A DNA stretch of 64,000 nucleotides from Saccharopolyspora rosea (GTDB lineage: Bacteria; Actinomycetota; Actinomycetes; Mycobacteriales; Pseudonocardiaceae). Both the position numbers and the translations under genes were made by a program. Below, one piece after another: positions 42,281 through 52,060 of the stretch. The stretch is taken from the NCBI RefSeq assembly GCF_025643595.1, contig NZ_CP102826.1:5456001-5520000 (forward strand), read 5' to 3'. Numbering within the stretch: position 1 is the first letter of the stretch; each line of letters begins with the position of its first letter. A model generated the notes under the pieces. It searched no databases and was not told where the DNA came from. It saw nothing but the letters and a program-made list of their open reading frames with translations.

Positions 42281-43804
42281 ATGGGCCTTGCCGACGACCG
42301 CGATCTGCTTCCCCTCGGTTCGGGGTTCGACCTCGCTCGCAAGAACGGGTACGACCGAGCCCAGGTCGACGAACACCTGGAGCGGCTCGACGCCGACATC
42401 CGCATCCTCACCGCGGACCGCGACGCCGCCGTCTCGCAGGCGAACGACCTGTCCAAGCAGTTGGAAGCCGCCCGCTCGGAGGTCGAGAGCCTGCGCGGCC
42501 AGGTCGAACGCCTCGCGAAGCCGCCGACGACGCTGGAGGGGCTCAGCGAACGGTTGCAGCGGATGCTACGGCTGGCCCAGGAGGAGGCCAACGAGATCCG
42601 GTCGCGCGCCGAGTCGGACGCCGCCGAGACCCGCAGGCGCTCCGAGGCCGAGGCCAACAACCTCCGCACCCGTTACGAGCGGCTCATCGCCGAGGTCGAC
42701 AGCCGGCGCAGCGAGATGGAGACCGAGCACCGCTCGCTGATGGACAAGGCCAAGGCCGAGGCCGAACGCATCACCCGCGAGGCCGAGGAGAACCGCAAGC
42801 GCGCCGACGAGGAGTCCGAAGCCCGCCGGGCCCAGGTGGAGGAGGACTTCGAGATCGCCATGGCCGCGCGCCGCAGCGAGGCCATGCGCACCCTCGCCGA
42901 GCAGGAGGCCACCAGCAAGGCCGAAGCCGACCGGCGCGTCCGCGAGGCCACCGAGGAGGCCAACCGACGGCTGCGCGAGGGCACCAACGAGGCACACCGC
43001 CGGGTCCGGGAAGCCACCGACGAGGCGAACCGCCTGGTCAGCGACGCCACCGCCGAGGCCGAGCAGCTCACCCGCGAGTCCACCGAGGCGGCCGAGAAGC
43101 GCGAGCGGGAGAGCGTCGAGGCCGCCGAGCAGCGCGAACAGGCCAGCAAGCAGGAGGCCGAGCGCATCGTCCGGGAGGCCACCGAGAAGTCCGAGACGAT
43201 GGTCCGGGAGGCCACCGAGGAGGCCACCCGCCTGCTCGACGAGGCCACCCGCGAGAGCACCCGCCTGGTCGTCGCCGCGCGCGAGGACGCCCGCAAGCGC
43301 CTCGGCTCCACGACCGAGGAGGTCCAGCGCCGCCTGAGCAAGGCCGACGCGCAGGTCCACTCGCTGACCGAGCTGCGGGACGCGGTCGCGGGCAAGCTCC
43401 GCGACGCCGCCGAGATGCTCGGCCAGACCACTCCCCTGCTGGACCGCCTGGAGCAGGAGGCGGCCGAGGAGGAGAAGCTGCGCGACGCGGCCGCCGAAGC
43501 CCGCGAGCAGGCCCGCAAGGACGCCGAAGAAGCGCTGGCGATGGACGGTCTCGCCGAGCAGCAGCCGCAGCGCCCCGGGGCCGACCGCGGCGGAACCGCG
43601 CCGCAGGCGGCGAAGCCCGCCAGCGGCGGCAACGGCGACGGGCCGACCGACAAGATCCGCAACGAGCAGCCTCCGGCGCAGAACCCGCACGACCAGCCGA
43701 CCCGCCGCATCCAGCTCCCGGTGCCCGAGGACGGCCAGTCCGGGCAGCAGAAGCGCAACCACAGCGCGACCCGCATCGACATCGCCCAGCAGACCAAGAG
43801 CTGA
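42281..43804 (+). CDS. DivIVA-like coiled-coil protein with 13 eleven-residue repeats
   Basis: 507 aa. The N-terminus (FDLARKNGYDRAQVDEHLERLDADI, residues 16-40) resembles the membrane-targeting DivIVA segment. A first coiled coil covers about 40-215. Residues 220-362 are 13 consecutive 11-residue units of the form V-R-E-A-T-E-E-A-N-R-R, with no gap, indicating a right-handed hendecad coiled coil. After about 400 the chain is Pro/Gln/Gly-rich and disordered. Streptomyces polarity proteins Scy and FilP have comparable hendecad-based rods, so a cytoskeletal or polar-growth role is a reasonable inference, not proven. Confidence 0.82.
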   Translation: MGLADDRDLLPLGSGFDLARKNGYDRAQVDEHLERLDADIRILTADRDAAVSQANDLSKQLEAARSEVESLRGQVERLAKPPTTLEGLSERLQRMLRLAQEEANEIRSRAESDAAETRRRSEAEANNLRTRYERLIAEVDSRRSEMETEHRSLMDKAKAEAERITREAEENRKRADEESEARRAQVEEDFEIAMAARRSEAMRTLAEQEATSKAEADRRVREATEEANRRLREGTNEAHRRVREATDEANRLVSDATAEAEQLTRESTEAAEKRERESVEAAEQREQASKQEAERIVREATEKSETMVREATEEATRLLDEATRESTRLVVAAREDARKRLGSTTEEVQRRLSKADAQVHSLTELRDAVAGKLRDAAEMLGQTTPLLDRLEQEAAEEEKLRDAAAEAREQARKDAEEALAMDGLAEQQPQRPGADRGGTAPQAAKPASGGNGDGPTDKIRNEQPPAQNPHDQPTRRIQLPVPEDGQSGQQKRNHSATRIDIAQQTKS

Positions 43805-43856
43805 ACCGGCCCGCCCAGCGCCTCCCGCGCGGGCTGCGCCGAGCCGGGCGCCGCGG

Positions 43857-44663
43857 TCAGGACAGCCAGCGCAGCACCGCGTCGGCGAAGGCGTCCGGAG
43901 CTTCGACCGGGGCCAGGTGGCCGACCCGCGGCAGCGTCACGAAGTCTGCCGCCGGGAGGAGCCCGGCGAGTTCCCGGGCGTGGTCCGGCGTGGTCAGGGT
44001 GTCCTCCTCGCCGACGACCACCAGGGCCGGTCCGGTGAACGAGCGGAGGACCTCGCTGCTGTCCGGCCGAGCCGCCATCGCCCGCTGCGCCCACGCCACC
44101 CCGTCCGGCGGCTGGGAGTCGACCAGTTCGCGCACGCGCTCGACGACATCCGGGCGGCGCTCCCGCGTCGTGCTGCCGAGCACGGTCGGCACCGTGTTGT
44201 CGGCGAGCCAGCCCGCGGTGCCCTCGCGCTCGGCGCGGTCGGCGACCTCCAGGCGCCCGGCGCGCTGCTGTTCGTCGTCCGCGGCGGCCTTGGTGTCGGC
44301 GAACAGCAGACCCGCCACCCGCTCCGGCGCGGTCCGCAGGATCGCCATCGCGACGTAGCCGCCCATCGAACACCCGCCGAAGACCGCGCGCCGCACACCC
44401 ACCCGGTCCAGCAGGGCGAGGACGTCGGTGGCCACGAGGTCCAGGCTCGGACTGGCGGCCGCGGCGGCGCGCTCCCGGGGCTCGGACAGGCTCCGCGCCG
44501 ACGCCCCGTCCAGCGGGCTCTCCCCCAGGCCGCGCTGGTCCGGGGTGATCACCCGGGCGTGCTCCTCCAACCTGGCCCGCGCGCCGTTCCACATCCGCGC
44601 GTCCACCGGGAACGCGTGCAGCAGGACCAGGGGTTCTCCCACTCCGGATTCGATGTAGTGCAC
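43857..44663 (-). CDS. Alpha/beta hydrolase
   Basis: 268 aa. LLHAFPVDARMWNGA (oxyanion), VFGGCSMGGYVAMAIL with the nucleophile S in GCSMGG, EEDTLTTPDHA and GHLAPVEAPDAF with the catalytic His. The GCSMGG elbow and overall layout match the MenH/3-oxoadipate enol-lactonase group, but no aromatic pathway is nearby. GTG start, with CACGAT 6 bases before it. Confidence 0.83.
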   Translation of the reverse strand: MHYIESGVGEPLVLLHAFPVDARMWNGARARLEEHARVITPDQRGLGESPLDGASARSLSEPRERAAAAASPSLDLVATDVLALLDRVGVRRAVFGGCSMGGYVAMAILRTAPERVAGLLFADTKAAADDEQQRAGRLEVADRAEREGTAGWLADNTVPTVLGSTTRERRPDVVERVRELVDSQPPDGVAWAQRAMAARPDSSEVLRSFTGPALVVVGEEDTLTTPDHARELAGLLPAADFVTLPRVGHLAPVEAPDAFADAVLRWLS

Positions 44664-44715
44664 GGCCCCATCGTGCCGGAGCGGAACCCCGCACGCGGTG
44701 CGCCAGGCCGGGGGC

Positions 44716-45465
44716 TCAGGAATCGACGATGTTGACCTGGCGGGTCTCGGCCGGGCCGTCCCAGGTGCGCGGCAGCGGGGTCGGGACCTCGGGTGCGACC
44801 GCAGCCACGATCGCGTCCAGCGCCGCCTCGGCCTTGCCGACCCACAGGTGCTTGGTGTCGGCGAAACCGACGACCTCGGCCTGCGGGATCGCCGCGAAGC
44901 GGCGGCGGGCCTCGTCGGGGCGCAGGTAGTCGTCGTACTCGGGGATCAGCGCGTGGACCGGCTTGCCGGACTCCGCCCAAGCGCGCAGGTGCTCGTCGGT
45001 GCTCCAGCGCAGCGGCGGCGACAGCAGCACCGCGCCCTGCACGAGCGGGTCGAGTCCGTGCACCAGGGTGAGGTCGGTGCCGAACGACCAGCCCACCAGC
45101 CACACGTTCGGCAGGTCGTTGAACTCCGCGTACTCCAACGCGGCGGCCACGTCGAACCGCTCGGCGTTGCCCCCGTCGAAGCTGCCCTCGCTGCGCCCCG
45201 CCTCGCTCGCGGTGCCGCGCGTGTTGAACCGGAGCACCGCCAGGTCGGCCAGCGCGGGCAACCGCCAGGCCGCCTTGCGGAACAGGTGCGAATCCATCAT
45301 GCCGCCGTGGGTGGGCAGCGGGTGCAGGCAGACCAGGGTGGCCCGGGGTGGCCGGGACTCCGGGAGCGCGAGCTCCCCGACGAGTTCGAGCTCGTCAGCG
45401 GTGTACAGGGTGATCGGCTCGCGGCGTGCCGGGAGCACGGTGTTGGCGCGGATCTCGGTGCTCAT
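44716..45465 (-). CDS. Alpha/beta hydrolase (dienelactone-hydrolase-like)
   Basis: 249 aa. CLHPLPTHGGMMDSHLFRKAAWRL and FNTRGTASEAGRSEGSFDGG are characteristic of the short bacterial hydrolases related to YghX/CocE-like proteins; GWSFGTDLTLVHG holds the nucleophile S and DTKHLWVGKA the His. ATG 45465 behind GGGAG. Second hydrolase in a row but a different subfamily. Confidence 0.82.
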   Translation of the reverse strand: MSTEIRANTVLPARREPITLYTADELELVGELALPESRPPRATLVCLHPLPTHGGMMDSHLFRKAAWRLPALADLAVLRFNTRGTASEAGRSEGSFDGGNAERFDVAAALEYAEFNDLPNVWLVGWSFGTDLTLVHGLDPLVQGAVLLSPPLRWSTDEHLRAWAESGKPVHALIPEYDDYLRPDEARRRFAAIPQAEVVGFADTKHLWVGKAEAALDAIVAAVAPEVPTPLPRTWDGPAETRQVNIVDS

Positions 45466-45512
45466 CGCTCCCGATCCTCCCACGCCACGGGTGGTGGACG
45501 GGGTGTGACCTG

Positions 45513-45821
45513 CTACGACCAACGTCGCGTCGGCCCGCGCCGGGTTCGCGCCCGCCAACAGCCGTTGTGCCAGTGGCGGCGGTCGGCCACCCCGCCCTGC
45601 TCGGCCCCCGGCCACGCCACGACGTGCGCGACACCGGGCCGGATCTCGTGGTCGCACCCCGGGCACCGGTAAACCTTCGTGGCCTGCTCCGCCGGGATCG
45701 TGCGCACCATCCAGTCGCCGTCGGGGGTCTGCTCGACGCGCGACCAGCCGAAGACGGCACCCGTGGTGCGGGTGCTGACATCCGTGGTGAACCGGTGGCG
45801 AGGGCGGTTGCGGCGAGGCAC
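45513..45821 (-). CDS. Small CxxC/HxHxxC zinc-site protein
   Basis: 102 aa. A metal site is suggested by C53 and C56 (YRCPGCDHEI) and H83, H85, C88 (RRHWHNGCW); a basic tail ends the chain. Streptomyces homologues are often labelled ATP/GTP-binding protein without proof. The -10 box TACCGT lies 7 bases before GTG 45821 and overlaps the two upstream GTG codons, so the later GTG is chosen. Possibly a nucleic-acid-binding protein. Confidence 0.72.
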   Translation of the reverse strand: MPRRNRPRHRFTTDVSTRTTGAVFGWSRVEQTPDGDWMVRTIPAEQATKVYRCPGCDHEIRPGVAHVVAWPGAEQGGVADRRHWHNGCWRARTRRGPTRRWS

Positions 45822-45828
45822 GCCCACC

Positions 45829-45834
45829 ACGGTA
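45829..45834 (-). promoter_or_regulatory. Probable -10 box for the zinc-site protein gene
   Basis: TACCGT, 7 bases before GTG 45821, decides the start. Confidence 0.5.
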
Positions 45835-45847
45835 ACCGCCGGGTCGA

Positions 45848-46816
45848 TCAAGCTCGGGGCAGGTGCGGCCAGGTGGCCGCGGCCACGTCGCGGGCGTGGT
45901 CGCACGCCTCCGGCCCGCTCCGGCCGGGCATCGCCACCACCAGCATCGCGACCTCCACCTGCCCCGATGCCGGATCGCCGAACGGCACGTGCCCGGTCTC
46001 GACGCTGCACAGCGGCAGCCTCGGATCACCCCCGACGATGCTGACCACCGAGCGGCGTCCGGCGATCTGCTGCTCGGACGCGCCCTGGTGCAGCACCTTC
46101 GGCGGGTCGCCCGCGGTGTGCTGGAACTGCACGCGCGGGGCGTCGGCCGCTTCCCGTCCCCACAGGCACTGGTGCCGCGCCGGACTGCCCTGCGGCTCCG
46201 CCTGCTCCAGTCCGGGGATCCGCCGCACCGCGGCGAGGTCCACCTCCGCGCAGGGGTCGGTCAGGGCCAGCGAGTTCGGCGGGAACGACCGGTGCCCGAC
46301 GCGGTGCTCGTCGAGCACCTTGAGCGCCGCGTCCGCACCGGCCTGCGCGACCGAGCACAGCCCGGGGCCGGGTTCGCCGACCAGCAGGTCCGCGCTCACC
46401 TGCATCGCCACGGAATCGGTGAACAGGACCTGCCGGGCGCAGTGGCCGGGCAGCGGTGCGTCCTGCACGACCCGCACCGGGCCGTGCGGCACCACCGGAT
46501 CCCCGTTCGCGGCCCGGCCCGGATCCACCCGCTCCAACTGCCCGACCGCGAGCTGCGCCAACTGGCCGCCGCCCAGCTGGACGTGCAACAGGCAGTAGTC
46601 CAGCGACACCGTCCCGGCGTTCTCGACCTCGCCGAAGTCCCGCAGCGCCATCGGGTCGGTCAGCGTGCACGGATCGACCGTCCGCGGATCGCCGAGCACC
46701 GCCTGGCTCGTCCCCGGATCACCTTCCGGCTGCGGCGGTCTGGTCGGCGTGCACCCGGTCGCGAACAACACCAGCGCGAGGATCACCAGAGCGGGGAGGC
46801 GACGGCGCGACGACAC
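45848..46816 (-). CDS. DUF3558-like lipoprotein 1
   Basis: 322 aa. Signal with lipobox FATGC (C22). Two similar halves each begin with a DPC motif (VDPCTLTDPMALRDFG; LTDPCAEVDLAAVRRIPG), as in DUF3558 lipoproteins of actinomycetes, with six or more cysteines likely in disulfides. Function unknown, cell-envelope located. A TAGGCT box 6 bases before GTG 46816 suggests a leaderless start. Confidence 0.8.
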   Translation of the reverse strand: MSSRRRLPALVILALVLFATGCTPTRPPQPEGDPGTSQAVLGDPRTVDPCTLTDPMALRDFGEVENAGTVSLDYCLLHVQLGGGQLAQLAVGQLERVDPGRAANGDPVVPHGPVRVVQDAPLPGHCARQVLFTDSVAMQVSADLLVGEPGPGLCSVAQAGADAALKVLDEHRVGHRSFPPNSLALTDPCAEVDLAAVRRIPGLEQAEPQGSPARHQCLWGREAADAPRVQFQHTAGDPPKVLHQGASEQQIAGRRSVVSIVGGDPRLPLCSVETGHVPFGDPASGQVEVAMLVVAMPGRSGPEACDHARDVAAATWPHLPRA

Positions 46817-46822
46817 GCGATC

Positions 46823-46828
46823 AGCCTA
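46823..46828 (-). promoter_or_regulatory. Probable -10 box of lipoprotein gene 1
   Basis: TAGGCT, 6 bases before GTG 46816, spacer GATCGC shared with the second DUF3558 gene. Confidence 0.5.
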
Positions 46829-46870
46829 TCCCGGCGGGAGCGCGCGCAGCGGTCGCGACAGACCGCGATG

Positions 46871-46910
46871 AAGGGAACCTTCCGATCACCGGTGACAGGA
46901 AGGTTCCCTT
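46871..46910. repeat. 40-bp near-perfect palindrome, GGGAAC-TTCC family
   Basis: 13-base arms 46871-46883 and 46898-46910 are exact complements and enclose a second palindrome, TCACCGGTGA; only two base pairs fail. It lies just after the dhaM stop and may terminate the dha operon. Confidence 0.9.
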
Positions 46911-46918
46911 CCTCGCAC

Positions 46919-47593
46919 CTACTCGTCGAAGTTGCGTTTGGCCAGGTCGCGGATGCGCTCGATGGCTTGGTCGGCGTCGGGGCCCGTCGCGTGGAGCGTG
47001 ATGCGGTCGCCCTTGCGGGCACCGAGGCCCATGACGCCGAGGACGCTGGCCGCGTCGGCGTGCTTGTCGCCGAGGGCGATCGTGACGTTGGTCTGCAGGC
47101 CGGTGAGGCTGCGGGCGAGCAGCGCGGCCGGGCGGGCGTGCAGACCGACCTCGTTGGCCAGTTCGAGTTCCTCGGTGACCTCTTCGGCGGGGGCCGGGCG
47201 GGGTTCGGCGACTTCGCCGCCTTCGCGCGCGGCCTCGGCGGCGCGGGCCACCGCGCGCAGGTCGTGGCCGCCCTGGGCGGCCACCGCGGCGGCGACCGCA
47301 CCCTCGACGAGCGGACCGTCGCAGACGATGGCGGTGTCGGGGTCGCCGAGGGACTCGACGGCCAGTTCGGCGACCATCTGCGCGCTGCCGAGGTCGTAGA
47401 GCAGCACCGCGCCGTCGCCGGTGTCGGCGTCGGACAGGGCGGCGGAGACCTTCTCGTAGTCGGTTCCGACGGTGCCGTCGGCCATGCCGCCGGCTGCGAT
47501 CACGTGGACCTCCGGTGCCATCTGCCGGGCCAGTTCGGCGGCGCCTTCGGCGAGTTTGGTGCTGTGCGAGACGATGACGAGTCCGACGCTCAT
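46919..47593 (-). CDS. dhaM: Dihydroxyacetone kinase phosphoryl donor DhaM (EIIA-HPr fusion)
   Basis: 224 aa. Domain 1 (1-125) is the EIIA-Dha type with H10 in VSHSTKLAEG; domain 2 (about 138-224) is HPr with H152 in GLHARPAALLA. It relays phosphate from PEP via EI to ADP bound on DhaL. No EI domain is attached, unlike the E. coli DhaM, so the general EI must serve it. ATG 47593 overlaps the dhaL stop by four bases. Confidence 0.93.
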   Translation of the reverse strand: MSVGLVIVSHSTKLAEGAAELARQMAPEVHVIAAGGMADGTVGTDYEKVSAALSDADTGDGAVLLYDLGSAQMVAELAVESLGDPDTAIVCDGPLVEGAVAAAVAAQGGHDLRAVARAAEAAREGGEVAEPRPAPAEEVTEELELANEVGLHARPAALLARSLTGLQTNVTIALGDKHADAASVLGVMGLGARKGDRITLHATGPDADQAIERIRDLAKRNFDE

Positions 47594-48228
47594 TGACGTG
47601 ACCTCGCGGTTTCGGCGATAGCGGACAGGATCAGGGCGGTCGACCGAGCGCCCGGGTCGATGTGGCCGGCGCTGCGCTCGCCGAGGTAGGACGCCCGGCC
47701 CTTGCGCGCGACCAGCGGTTCGGTGGCCTGGGCGCCCTGGTGCGCGGCGTCGGCGGCCACCGACAGCACCTTGGCGGGTCCCTCGCCCGCCTCGGCGGCG
47801 GACTTGGCCGCTTCCACGGCGGGTGCCAGGGCGTCGACCATGGTCTTGTCGCCGGTGGCCGCCCGGCCGCGGGCGATGACGCCCTCCATGCCGGCTCGCA
47901 GCGCCTTGGCGACGGTCGGTCCGTCCAGCTCGGTGACGTCGCTGACGGCGGCGGCCGCGCGCAGGAACGCCGTGCCGTACAGCGGGCCGGAAGCACCGCC
48001 GACCGTCGAGATGAGGACCGTGGCGGTCAGTTTGAGCACGGCACCGGGCGTCTCCGGAGCCGCGGTGTCCACTTTGGCCACCACGGCGCGGAAGCCGCGG
48101 TCCATGTTCTCGCCGTGGTCGGCGTCGCCGATCGCCCGGTCCAGCCGGATGAGCTCGTCGCGGTGTTCGGCGACGACGGCCGCCGCCGAGCGCAGCGCGA
48201 CGATCACGTCATGTGCTGTGCAACCCAT
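47590..48228 (-). CDS. dhaL: Dihydroxyacetone kinase ADP-binding subunit DhaL
   Basis: 212 aa all-helical kinase subunit holding permanently bound ADP. The Mg-binding aspartates lie in RAIGDADHGENMDRGF and the phosphate-binding part in VGGASGPLYGTAF; DTMV-like GDKTMVDALAPAV and RKGRASYLGERSAGHIDPGA complete the site. Twelve bases after dhaK. Confidence 0.94.
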   Translation of the reverse strand: MGCTAHDVIVALRSAAAVVAEHRDELIRLDRAIGDADHGENMDRGFRAVVAKVDTAAPETPGAVLKLTATVLISTVGGASGPLYGTAFLRAAAAVSDVTELDGPTVAKALRAGMEGVIARGRAATGDKTMVDALAPAVEAAKSAAEAGEGPAKVLSVAADAAHQGAQATEPLVARKGRASYLGERSAGHIDPGARSTALILSAIAETARSRQ

Positions 48229-48240
48229 CGAGTTCTCTCC

Positions 48241-49236
<996 letters not shown>

Positions 49237-49373
49237 CGATCGCCTCCTTGCTGCCTCGCCAACGCCGTCCGCGATGCAATGTGCACGCGGTCCCGCCGCC
49301 CTCGCATCCCCACCGGGGCGGCGAGGTGACAGCAAGGGAACCTTTCGCTCATCCGACGCGCAAGACCGCCAGG

Positions 49374-50888
49374 TCACCGGCCTCGGATGAGGCGCATCAG
49401 GCGCACCAGGCGGCGCACGGTGCCCTTGGACCGGCCGAAGGACATCGGGTTCAGCGGCATCCGGTAGCGGGTCCGGGTGACCGACTGCGCGCGGGTGAAC
49501 TCGCGCAGGCCGTCGGCGCCGTGGATGCGGCCGAAGCCGGAATCGCCGACCCCGCCGAACGGCAGCGCCGGCACCGCGGCGAAGGAGATCACCGAGTTGA
49601 CCGCGACCATGCCGGTGCGCAGCCGCCGGGCCAGTTCCAGGCCCCGGGCCCGGGAGAACACGGTGGCGCCGAGCCCGTAGCGCGAGTCGTTGGCCAGTTC
49701 CACGCCCTCGTCGACGTCGCGGACCCGGCGGAGGACGATGACCGGCCCGAACGTCTCGTCGGTGACGGCCTCGGAGTCCTCGGGCACATCGGTGAGCACC
49801 ACCGGTTCCACGAACGGCGGGCGCACCGAGTCCCGCCCGCCGACCAGCGCGCGGCCGCCCCGGTCCAGCGCGTCGTCGACGTGGCGGCGGATGACGTCCA
49901 CCTGGGAGGGCATGGTGATCGGGCCGAGGTGGGCGTTGGGTTCGCCGCCGGGCCGCAGCTTGGCGGCGCGCTCGGCGATCATCTCCTCGAACCGGTCGGC
50001 GACCGAGTCGACGACGTAGACTCGTTCCACGCCGATGCAGGTCTGCCCGGCGTTGGACATCGCCCCCCACACCGCGGCGTCCGCGGCGGCGGCCAGGTCG
50101 GCGTCGGCGTCGACGATCAGCGCGTCCTTGCCGCCGCACTCGACCAGCACCGGCGTGAGGGTCTCGGCGCACGCGGCCATGACGCGCTTGCCGGTGGCGG
50201 TGGATCCGGTGAAGGCGATCTTGTCCACCCCGGACGCGCACAGCGCGGCACCGGTCTCGCCGAAACCGGTCACCACCTGGAACACCGGGTGTTCGGGGAC
50301 CACCTCGGCGAAGCTGCGCGCCAGCCACTCCCCGACGCCCGGGGTCAGCTCGCTGGGCTTGAACACCACGGCGTTGCCCGCGGCCAGCGCGTGACCGATG
50401 GAGCCCATCGGGGTGAACGCCGGGTAGTTCCACGGACCGATGACGCCGACGACGCCGAGCGGCAGGTATTCGACGGTGGCGGTCTGGTGGGCCATGAGGA
50501 CGCCGGAGGGGACCTTGCGACGCCGCAGCACCTTCTCCGCGTTGTCGGCCGCCCAGTGCAGGTGGTCGATCACCAGCACGAGTTCCAGCTTGGCGTCGTC
50601 GAGCGGTTTCCCGGTCTCCGAACAGATCCTTCCCGCCAGTTCGTCGAAGCGGCGGGCCAGCAGTTTGCGCCACGAGTCGAGCCGCTGCTTGCGCCCGGAG
50701 AACCCGAGTTCGGCCCACCACGACTGGCCTTTCCGGGCGGCGTGCACGGCTTCCCGCACCGCGGCGGCGTCGTGGACCGGGTGCCGGTCCACCACCTCGC
50801 CGGTGCGCGGATCGATCGACTCGAAGGTCGGGGGCTGCGATGCTGCCCCGGTGGACGTCTCGACGCCGCCACGGGCGGTCTGGGTCAT
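49374..50888 (-). CDS. Aldehyde dehydrogenase
   Basis: 504 aa NAD(P)-dependent dehydrogenase with catalytic C284 in SNAGQTCIGVER, E250 in LVECGGKDA, and the cofactor loop FTGSTATGKRVM. GVIGPWNYPAF and PFGGVGDSGFGR are as in succinate-semialdehyde/coniferyl-aldehyde types, and the basic C-terminal tail (RRLVRLMRLIRG) may touch the membrane. GGGAGG precedes ATG 50888. Followed by a 137-base gap to dhaK that holds a half copy of the GGGAACC element near 49334. Confidence 0.92.
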   Translation of the reverse strand: MTQTARGGVETSTGAASQPPTFESIDPRTGEVVDRHPVHDAAAVREAVHAARKGQSWWAELGFSGRKQRLDSWRKLLARRFDELAGRICSETGKPLDDAKLELVLVIDHLHWAADNAEKVLRRRKVPSGVLMAHQTATVEYLPLGVVGVIGPWNYPAFTPMGSIGHALAAGNAVVFKPSELTPGVGEWLARSFAEVVPEHPVFQVVTGFGETGAALCASGVDKIAFTGSTATGKRVMAACAETLTPVLVECGGKDALIVDADADLAAAADAAVWGAMSNAGQTCIGVERVYVVDSVADRFEEMIAERAAKLRPGGEPNAHLGPITMPSQVDVIRRHVDDALDRGGRALVGGRDSVRPPFVEPVVLTDVPEDSEAVTDETFGPVIVLRRVRDVDEGVELANDSRYGLGATVFSRARGLELARRLRTGMVAVNSVISFAAVPALPFGGVGDSGFGRIHGADGLREFTRAQSVTRTRYRMPLNPMSFGRSKGTVRRLVRLMRLIRGR

Positions 50889-51056
50889 GACCGGCCTCCC
50901 ACCTTTTCATCGGTCGTTGTCATCGTGCAGCCTACGGAATCATCTGCCCGAGTGGAGCCGCTCCGGGCTCGTATTCGCCCGCGGTGCGCCCGTTTCCTCC
51001 CCGCGAGCGGACGAGTGACCGGTATCGCCGCGCACCCCGCACCGCTGCCTGCCGGC

Positions 51057-52016
51057 TCATGCGGTCGGAAGTTTGGGGCGGACGGTCCTGGCGAGGTTGA
51101 CCGCGTTCGCGCACGGGTCGAGCGGGAGCTTGTTCGAGTTGGTCACCGAGACCCGCACGAGCTCGCTGTCGCCGACCGAGTTGGCGTTCCTGCGGTGTTC
51201 CCACTCGACCCGGCACGACGGCATGTCCGCGCTCGGCGTCACCGACGCCTGCGCGCCGCCGATGTCCGCGGGCGGCAGCGAACCCGGTTCCGGCGCTCCG
51301 GTGGTGAACTCGACGTGCAGCTCGACGCCGTTGTCCGGTTGCCAGTCGCAGGCGTAGATGCCGTCCGGCTCGCCCCGGGAGGACGCGCCCGCCGCGGCGT
51401 CCCGGGCGGCGGCCGGGTCGATCATGGCGCACGGGTCGAACGCGCCGAGGCTTCCCGAAGCCCGGCCGCCGATCGGCGGATTGGAGCGCAGCACGCGGAC
51501 GACGTCCGACATGATCTCGACCGCCGGCGAGCACGGGTCGGCGGTCTCGGTGCTGAGCTGCACCACCATCCCCTTGGGCGTGCCGAAGGGCGGCCCGGCA
51601 CCGCCGCGGTAGGCGCTGCGCACGAAGCACCCGCCCTCGCTGGGGGCGATGTCGGTGGGCAGCCCGCCGACGAGGTGCTTGCTGCCGTCGGAGAGGTCGC
51701 CCTCGAAGGACAGGGTGAGGTTGAAGTCCTTGCCGTTGCGGTCCTTCATGAAGTTCGAGCACGCCCCGAGCGCTCCCGTGGTGTCCCGCGCCGGCTTTCC
51801 GTACCGGTCGAGGCCGGCGGCGCGCAGCGTGGCGCACGGGTCGACGGCGCGCAGTGTGGCCGGGTCGAAGGCCGGGTCGAACAGCACCGGGTGGTCGAGG
51901 TCGTAGTGCCGCACCGGCACGGTGCGGCGCTGCGAGTCCGTCCGTCCCGAGGTCGAGCATCCGGCCACCGCCAGCACGGCGAGCAACGCGGCGATCAGGG
52001 TGACGTGTCGGGGCAC
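51057..52016 (-). CDS. DUF3558-like lipoprotein 2
   Basis: 319 aa. Lipobox VAGC (C20). Like the lipoprotein at 45848-46816 it has two halves starting with DPCA (VDPCATLRAAG; FDPCAMIDPAAAR) and ends with DPCANAVNLARTV. Envelope protein of unknown role. TAGTGT 6 bases before the GTG start and the shared GATCGC spacer indicate a leaderless start. Confidence 0.8.
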   Translation of the reverse strand: MPRHVTLIAALLAVLAVAGCSTSGRTDSQRRTVPVRHYDLDHPVLFDPAFDPATLRAVDPCATLRAAGLDRYGKPARDTTGALGACSNFMKDRNGKDFNLTLSFEGDLSDGSKHLVGGLPTDIAPSEGGCFVRSAYRGGAGPPFGTPKGMVVQLSTETADPCSPAVEIMSDVVRVLRSNPPIGGRASGSLGAFDPCAMIDPAAARDAAAGASSRGEPDGIYACDWQPDNGVELHVEFTTGAPEPGSLPPADIGGAQASVTPSADMPSCRVEWEHRRNANSVGDSELVRVSVTNSNKLPLDPCANAVNLARTVRPKLPTA

Positions 52017-52022
52017 GCGATC

Positions 52023-52028
52023 ACACTA
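52023..52028 (-). promoter_or_regulatory. Probable -10 box of lipoprotein gene 2
   Basis: TAGTGT on the minus strand, 6 bases before GTG 52016. Confidence 0.5.
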
Positions 52029-52060
52029 ACGACCGCGTCGCAGGCGCGAGGCCGAACCGG

